A DNA stretch of 64,000 nt, taken from assembly GCA_963757335.1 (NCBI GenBank), contig CAVWRJ010000002.1, positions 248,001 through 312,000 on the forward strand. The letters run 5' to 3'. The position numbers were made by a program, and so were the translations under genes. The notes beneath the pieces are model-generated. The model saw nothing but the letters and a program-made list of their open reading frames with translations, did no database searches and was not told where the DNA came from. Of this stretch, positions 59,211 through 64,000 are shown in pieces (positions within the stretch are counted from its first letter, which is position 1; each line of letters begins with the position of its first letter). The DNA comes from DASQPA01 sp963757335 (lineage in GTDB: Bacteria; Acidobacteriota; Thermoanaerobaculia; Multivoradales; UBA5704).

Positions 59211-60895
59211 GTGGCCATCCTGGAGAGCAAGCTCAAGAAGAACGAGGCGTACGAGCGCCGCGCGGCGCACTGGCGGGGCGAGGTGGAGCGGCTGCGCTCC
59301 GAGGAGGAGCGCCTCCGCCTGGGCGGCGGCGCCAAGGCCCAGGACAAGCAGCGGGCGCAGGGGAAGATGACCGCCCGCGAGCGGGTGGCGGCGCTCTGCG
59401 ACCCGGGAGCGCCGTTCCTCGAGCTCGGCCTCTGGGTGGCCGAGGGCTTCTACCAGGAGTACGGCGGCGCTCCCGCCGCCGGGGTGGTGGTGGGGATCGG
59501 CCGCATCCACGGGCGCGACGTCGTCGTGGTCTCGAACGACGCCACGGTCAAGGCCGGCGCCTGGTTCCCCCTCACCTGCAAGAAGGTCCTCCGGGCCCAG
59601 GAGATCGCCCTCGAAAACCGCCTGCCCGTCGTCTACCTCGTGGACTCGGCCGGCGTCTTCCTCCCCCTCCAGGACGAGATCTTCCCCGATCGCGAGCACT
59701 TCGGCCGCGCCTTCTACAACAACGCCCGGCTGTCGGCGGCCGGGGTCTTCCAGATGGCGGCGATCATGGGCTCCTGCGTCGCCGGCGGCGCCTACCTGCC
59801 GATCATGAGCGACGAGTCGCACATCGTCGAGGGGACCGGCTCGATTTTCCTCGCCGGCTCCCATCTCGTCCAGGCGGCGATCGGCGAGAAGGTCGAGAAC
59901 GAGGAGCTGGGCGGGGCGCTCGTCCAGTGCGACATCTCCGGCGTGGTCGACCACCGCCATCCGGACGACGCCTCCTGCCTGGCCAAGATCCGCAGCCAGT
60001 TCGCCCAGCTCGCGCATGGCGTCAAAGCCGCCAAAGCCGCCAACGCCGCCGAGGCGCCCTTCATGCGCCGCGAGCCGGCCGCCCCCTCTATCCCCAGGAC
60101 GAGCTCTACGGGGTGGTGCCGATCGACCGCGGCAAGCCCTACGACACCTTCGAGATCCTCGCCCGGCTCTTAGACGGCAGCGAGCTCGACGAGTACAAGG
60201 CGACCTACGGCCAGACTCTCCTCTGCGGCACCGGCTGGATCGACGGCCGGGTGGTGGGGGTGCTCGCCAACCAGCGCTCGATCGTGCCCCGGAAGACCGG
60301 CACCAAGCCGGGCGACAAGGAGCTGCAGATCGGCGGCGTCCTCTACTCGGAATCGGTCGACAAGGGGGCGCGCTTCATCGAGCTCTGCAACCAGAAGAAG
60401 ATCCCCCTCCTCTTCCTCCAGGACGTCACCGGCTTCATGGTCGGCAGCCGCGCCGAGCGCGGCGGCATCATCAAGGACGGCGCCAAGATGGTCAACGCGG
60501 TCGCCAACTCGACCGTCCCCAAGCTCACCCTCTTCGTCGGCAACTCCTACGGCGCCGGCAACTACGCCATGTGCGGCAAGGCCTACGGCGCCCGCTTCCT
60601 CTATGCCTGGCCCTCGGCGGCCATCGCGGTCATGGGCGGCGACCAGGCTTCGAAAACGCTCCTCTCCATCCAGATCAAGAACCGCGAGGTGCCGGAGGAG
60701 GAGAGACAGCAGATCCTTAAAGACATCCAGGCCCGCTACGCCGCCTCGATGAACCCCCGCTACGCCGCCGCCCGCCTCTGGGTGGACGCCATCATCGACC
60801 CGGCGGAGACCCGCGAGGTGCTCTCCCGCTCGCTCGCCGCGGTGGCGATGAACCCGGAGGTGCCGGAGTTCAAGACCGGGGTGCTCCAGACGTAG
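59211..60895 (+). CDS. Acyl-CoA carboxylase carboxyltransferase (beta) subunit, one apparent frameshift
   Basis: 561 aa if one base is added. The N domain has GKMTARERVAALCDPG, VVSNDATVKAGAWFPLTCKK (part) and LVDSAGVFLPLQDEIFPD; the oxyanion loops are GSCVAGGAYLPIMSDES and VGNSYGAGNYAMCGKAYG. It resembles methylcrotonyl-/geranyl-CoA carboxylase beta subunits more than PccB. GTG 59211 has GGAGG 5 nt upstream, better than GTG 59199. The frame is lost at a run of five C (60082-60086); six C gives PLYPQDELYGVVPI. No biotin-carrying alpha subunit is in the window. Confidence 0.88.
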
Positions 60896-60941
60896 ACCGG
60901 CGAGAGGGGCGCGCCCGCGTGACTTCCCTCCATCGGGCGCT

Positions 60942-60947
60942 TATCCT
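60942..60947 (+). promoter_or_regulatory. -10 box (TATCCT) for a leaderless transcript
   Basis: TATCCT ends 6 nt before the ATG at 60954, with GTGACT (60919-60924) as a -35 at 17 nt spacing. There is no Shine-Dalgarno site. Confidence 0.5.
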
Positions 60948-60953
60948 TGGCCC

Positions 60954-63899
60954 ATGTTGCAGACCGTACGCCGTATAGCTCTCTGCCTGACTCTACTCTC
61001 CCTCCCCCGGCTGGCCGCCGCCGCCCTCCCCTGCGCTCCCTGCGCCGGAGTCCGCCTGGCGTCACCTGAAGGGGTTGTCGATGGGCTCAAAGCCCAGTAC
61101 CAGCTCAAACCCGGAAGCCCCCTCTTCGTCGCCTGGGACGCGCCGCTCGCCGGCAACGCTCCCGACACTCCCCTGGTGCCCGAGCCGGTCGCCGTCGCTC
61201 AGGCCGGCGGGACCCCGTGGCTCTCGCTCGTCTTCACCACCCCCGCCCCCCTCACCAAGGACCCCGCGCACCTCACCCGGCTCCAGGGCGAGCTCGCGGC
61301 AGTGGCGCGGATCGCCGCGGCGGCGCCCGCGGGGAGCTGGTTTCAGGTGGACTGGCGGCCGGAGGGGCAGGAGGGGGCGGCGCAGGATCTCTCCGAGTAC
61401 GCCTTTCTCCTGAAGCGCGCCGCGGTGACCCTGACCGGCGCCCGGCCGGAGGCGAAGGTGGCGACCGAGCCGCTCCCCGCCGATCCGGCGGCGATCGCGA
61501 GCTTCTACGCCCAGGAAGTCGCCGCCTACCTGGAGGCCCTGGTCCTCCGCCCGGGTGCTCCCGAGGAGGTGAAAGCGGCGGTCGCCGCCGTCGGACAGGC
61601 CGACCCCGGCCGGCCGGTGGTGCTCGACGGCGTGCCGCTCCCCGCCGACCCGCGGGCGGCTCTCGCCGAGGTGGCGCGCTGGACCGTCCGCGGCGTCGGC
61701 CTCACCCTCTTCCAGGCCTCGGCTGCCGTGGACACGGCGGCCCTCGTCCCCTTCGCCCTCCTCGCCCGGGAGTTTGCGGGCGACCTCTCCTACGATCCCA
61801 CGACCGTGCCCACTGGGGCCGCGGAGTCCTGGGTCTTCGTCCGCGGCAAGGACCTCGGGCTCCGGGTGATCGCCGTCCCCAAGGCGGGCGCGACCGCTCT
61901 CGACCTCGGCTTCGCCGACCCCTCGCTCCGCCGCCCGGTGCGCTTCGCCGTAGCGCCGGGGAAGGTCGCTCCGCCCAGCGGCCGGGTGACCCCGTCGGGG
62001 CTCGCGGTGACCCTCGCCGACCCCGGGCCGGTCGCCGTCCTCGGCCTCGAACGGCAGACCGCCGAGGAGCGCCAGGGGGTGACCGAGAAGGTGACGGTCT
62101 CCGGTACCCGGGAGATCCCGGTCGACGAGATCCTCCGCCGCTTGCAGGCGTTCGAGGACGCCCAGAATCGCCGTCTCGACCACTACCAGGCGATCAACAC
62201 GACCCACCTGCGCTTTCAGCTCTCCGGCGTCGGCCAGAGCTTCGACGCGACTCTCCAAGGTCCCTTCTTCTTCCGCCGCGGGGCGGGGACCGACTGGGCC
62301 TGGGAGAACCTGTTCTTGAACGGCGTCCGCTGGCGGGGCAAGTCGATCCCCGAGATCCCCCTCGTGCAGCCGGAGAAGGCGGCCGCCCTGCCGCTCGAAA
62401 TCCACTTCACCCGCGAGTACCGCTACCGCCTCCGCGGCAGCGATCGGATCGGCGGCCGGGACGCCTGGGTGATCGACTTCACCCCCGAGGGAGCGGCGGC
62501 CGAGAACGGCAAGCTCTACCGGGGCTCGGTCTGGGTCGACAAGCAGCTCTACGCTCGCCTCCGCACCAAGGCCGTCCAGGTCGGCCTGACCGGCGAGGTG
62601 ATCTCGAACGAGGAGACCCAGAACTACCGGCCGATCGACGCCCAGGGCCAGAGCGCCCCGTGGTCGGCCGAGAGCTTCGTCCTGCCGCTCGACATCGTCG
62701 CCCAGCAGATCCTCTCGGTGGTCAACAACACGACCGTCGTCGAGCGCGCCACCGAGCTCTCCGCCGTCAAGATCAACGGCGAGGGCTTCGACGCGGCGCG
62801 CCAGGCGGTCGAGGCGTCGAAGGTCACCATGGTGCGCGACACCGAACATGGCCTCCGCTACCTGGTCCCCAAGGCCAAGGGCGGCGAGCGGGTGGTCAAG
62901 GAGGGGTTTTCGAAAAGCAAGCTCTTCGCGGTCGGCGGGGTGTTCTACGACAGCTCGCTCTCCTACCCCCTGCCGCTCGCCGGCCTCAACTACTTCTCCC
63001 TCGATTTCAAGGGGACGGGCGAGCAGGTCAACGTCTTCTTCGCCGGGGCGCTCCTCACCGCCAACGTCGCCCAGCCGCGGCTCTTCGGCAGCCGTTTCGA
63101 CGCCGGCGCCTCCGCCTTCGTTCTCGCCATCCCGACGACCGACAATCTGTTCCGGAACGGCAAGGAGGTCACCCACGAGGAGATCCAGTCGCTGCCGGCG
63201 ACCTTCTCCCTGAAGCTCGGCCACCCGATCGGCGACTTCGTCAAGCTCTCCGCCGAGTACGGCCTCTTCTACTCGCACTACAAGCGCGATAGCAACACCG
63301 ACCCGAGCTTCGTCCTGCCCTCGGACAACCTCCTCCAGTCGCTCGACCTCGGGGCCCAGTACGCCCGCTCGGGCTACAAGCTGAACCTCGACGGGAGCTA
63401 CAACCGGCGCTCCAAATGGGAGTTCTGGGGCCTCCCCGGCAACACCGACTTCGACCCCAAAGACCAGGATTTCGTGCGCTGGCAGGCGAGCCTCGCGAAG
63501 AGCTGGTACCTGCCCGCCTTCCAGCGCATCGGGGTCGAGCTCGACTACGACACCGGCTCGCGGCTCGACCGCTTCAGCAAGTACCAATTCGGGTTCTTCG
63601 GCGACACCAGGGTGCACGGCTTCCAGAGCAACCGGGTGCGCGCCGAGACCGCCGCCCTCGCCCACTTGACCTACGGTTTCGAGATCAACCAGGCCCTCCG
63701 CCTCGACGGGGTGTTCGACTTCGCCCTGGCGAGCGACAAGCTGAACGGCTTGAACCACGAAAAGCTGGGCGGCTTCGGGATCGTGGGGAGCTTCATGGGT
63801 CCCTGGGAGACCCTGGTCAACCTGGACGTCGGTGTCCCCGTGATCGGGCCGGCGCACGGCTTCGTGACGTACCTCGCGTTCTTGAAGCTGTTCAAGTGA
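60954..63899 (+). CDS. Large outer-membrane protein with C-terminal beta-barrel, 981 aa
   Basis: Signal peptide at 1-23 (IALCLTLLSLPRLAAAA) and a CAPCAG Cys pair just after. Residues about 40-300 look like an alpha/beta domain (GSWFQVDWRPEGQE; GVGLTLFQASA). Residues about 400-600 are beta-rich and LolA/lipoprotein-sorting-like (YRGSVWVDKQLYARLRTKAV, part). From about 650 the protein has alternating strands (VGGVFYDSSLSYPLPLAGLN, part; LSAEYGLFYSHY; GVELDYDTGSRLDRFSKYQFG, part), and it ends FVTYLAFLKLFK. I do not recognise the whole architecture. A surface-exposed or lipid-handling role is a guess. Confidence 0.7.
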   Translation: MLQTVRRIALCLTLLSLPRLAAAALPCAPCAGVRLASPEGVVDGLKAQYQLKPGSPLFVAWDAPLAGNAPDTPLVPEPVAVAQAGGTPWLSLVFTTPAPLTKDPAHLTRLQGELAAVARIAAAAPAGSWFQVDWRPEGQEGAAQDLSEYAFLLKRAAVTLTGARPEAKVATEPLPADPAAIASFYAQEVAAYLEALVLRPGAPEEVKAAVAAVGQADPGRPVVLDGVPLPADPRAALAEVARWTVRGVGLTLFQASAAVDTAALVPFALLAREFAGDLSYDPTTVPTGAAESWVFVRGKDLGLRVIAVPKAGATALDLGFADPSLRRPVRFAVAPGKVAPPSGRVTPSGLAVTLADPGPVAVLGLERQTAEERQGVTEKVTVSGTREIPVDEILRRLQAFEDAQNRRLDHYQAINTTHLRFQLSGVGQSFDATLQGPFFFRRGAGTDWAWENLFLNGVRWRGKSIPEIPLVQPEKAAALPLEIHFTREYRYRLRGSDRIGGRDAWVIDFTPEGAAAENGKLYRGSVWVDKQLYARLRTKAVQVGLTGEVISNEETQNYRPIDAQGQSAPWSAESFVLPLDIVAQQILSVVNNTTVVERATELSAVKINGEGFDAARQAVEASKVTMVRDTEHGLRYLVPKAKGGERVVKEGFSKSKLFAVGGVFYDSSLSYPLPLAGLNYFSLDFKGTGEQVNVFFAGALLTANVAQPRLFGSRFDAGASAFVLAIPTTDNLFRNGKEVTHEEIQSLPATFSLKLGHPIGDFVKLSAEYGLFYSHYKRDSNTDPSFVLPSDNLLQSLDLGAQYARSGYKLNLDGSYNRRSKWEFWGLPGNTDFDPKDQDFVRWQASLAKSWYLPAFQRIGVELDYDTGSRLDRFSKYQFGFFGDTRVHGFQSNRVRAETAALAHLTYGFEINQALRLDGVFDFALASDKLNGLNHEKLGGFGIVGSFMGPWETLVNLDVGVPVIGPAHGFVTYLAFLKLFK

Positions 63900-64000
63900 G
63901 GCTCTCCGGTTTCGGGCGGGTCAGAGTCGAGCTGGTCTATAGCCGGCGCTATCAGGTCGAGCTCCCCGGGGCGGCCACGGATCCGCTCCGCGGCGAGCGC
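63896..64000 (+). CDS. Probable histone-deacetylase-family (AcuC-like) protein, N-terminal fragment
   Basis: GTG start in a GTGA overlap with the outer-membrane protein gene. The 35 visible residues (VRVELVYSRRYQVELPG, then AATDPLRGER) match the opening of bacterial HDAC/acetoin-utilisation proteins, which begin with a VxLVYSPRYxxDLPG-like strand. The rest lies beyond the window, so no catalytic residue can be checked. Confidence 0.45.
   Translation, partial: MRLSGFGRVRVELVYSRRYQVELPGAATDPLRGER

Noticed and set aside
1..64000. tRNA, rRNA, riboswitch or prophage
   Set aside because: No cloverleaf, rRNA or known riboswitch core seen by eye; the single lysin is not enough for a prophage. A covariance-model scan would be decisive.

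Overview
The window is high-GC, densely coded bacterial DNA. Outer-membrane barrels, a class A PBP, PhoB/PhoR with Ppk1/Ppx, a split acyl-CoA carboxylase subunit and a C30-type carotenoid operon point to a Gram-negative, aerobic or facultative bacterium. An Acidobacteriota- or Planctomycetota-like genome fits best, but nothing here fixes the phylum. I saw no rRNA, tRNA or CRISPR array. The left edge cuts a VIT-domain gene and the right edge cuts a probable histone-deacetylase-family gene.

Layout. 0.9-7.4 kb: glycogen/trehalose genes (debranching enzyme, TreZ, divergent GlgP). 7.5-10.6 kb: pterin carbinolamine dehydratase and a PBP1 enzyme. 10.9-17.4 kb: five tightly overlapping genes for a C30 carotenoid acid glycosyl ester (two desaturase-like oxidoreductases, aldehyde dehydrogenase, acyltransferase, glycosyltransferase). 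17.5-28.1 kb: a mixed stretch with a RelE-like toxin pair, a quinone-type dioxygenase/esterase pair, a Uma2 nuclease, a DUF1176-like lipoprotein, a GH19 enzyme, glutamate dehydrogenase, a phosphodiesterase, a nucleotidyltransferase, a phosphoesterase and two alpha/beta hydrolases.

28.1-34.2 kb is an accessory island, the most unusual part of the window. It holds secreted cysteine-rich small proteins (two share one 10-Cys spacing), a RAYT-type transposase with nearby REP-like repeats, two secreted or outer-membrane proteins of unknown role, a decayed LuxR-type gene, and arrays of a degenerate repeat with a strict 21-bp period. In both large arrays the repeat orientation flips part-way.

34.2-41.1 kb: polyphosphate and phosphate control (ppk1, ppx, phoB, phoR); phoR ends inside an 80-bp palindromic element that also occurs at 7.4 kb. 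41.2-52.2 kb: a DUF2334 protein, a FadJ-type fused beta-oxidation enzyme, small membrane and DUF2007 proteins, a Fic protein with long inverted repeats at both ends, a TetR-HlyD-ABC export operon and a rhomboid. 52.3-55.2 kb: a CysM-Mec-CysO-MoeB/rhodanese cluster for cysteine synthesis on a protein thiocarboxylate. 55.3-64 kb: an orphan antitoxin, an S10 peptidase, an Rpn nuclease, a MoaD-MoaE fusion, an acyl-CoA carboxylase beta subunit and a 981-aa outer-membrane protein.

Five otherwise intact genes (treZ, gdh, fadJ, moeB, the carboxylase) each carry one single-base frameshift, four of them in a homopolymer run of 5-6. This suggests consensus errors more than gene death; those genes are annotated as full length. 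Several genes lack a Shine-Dalgarno site but have a TAnnnT box 5-7 nt before the start, suggesting leaderless transcription.
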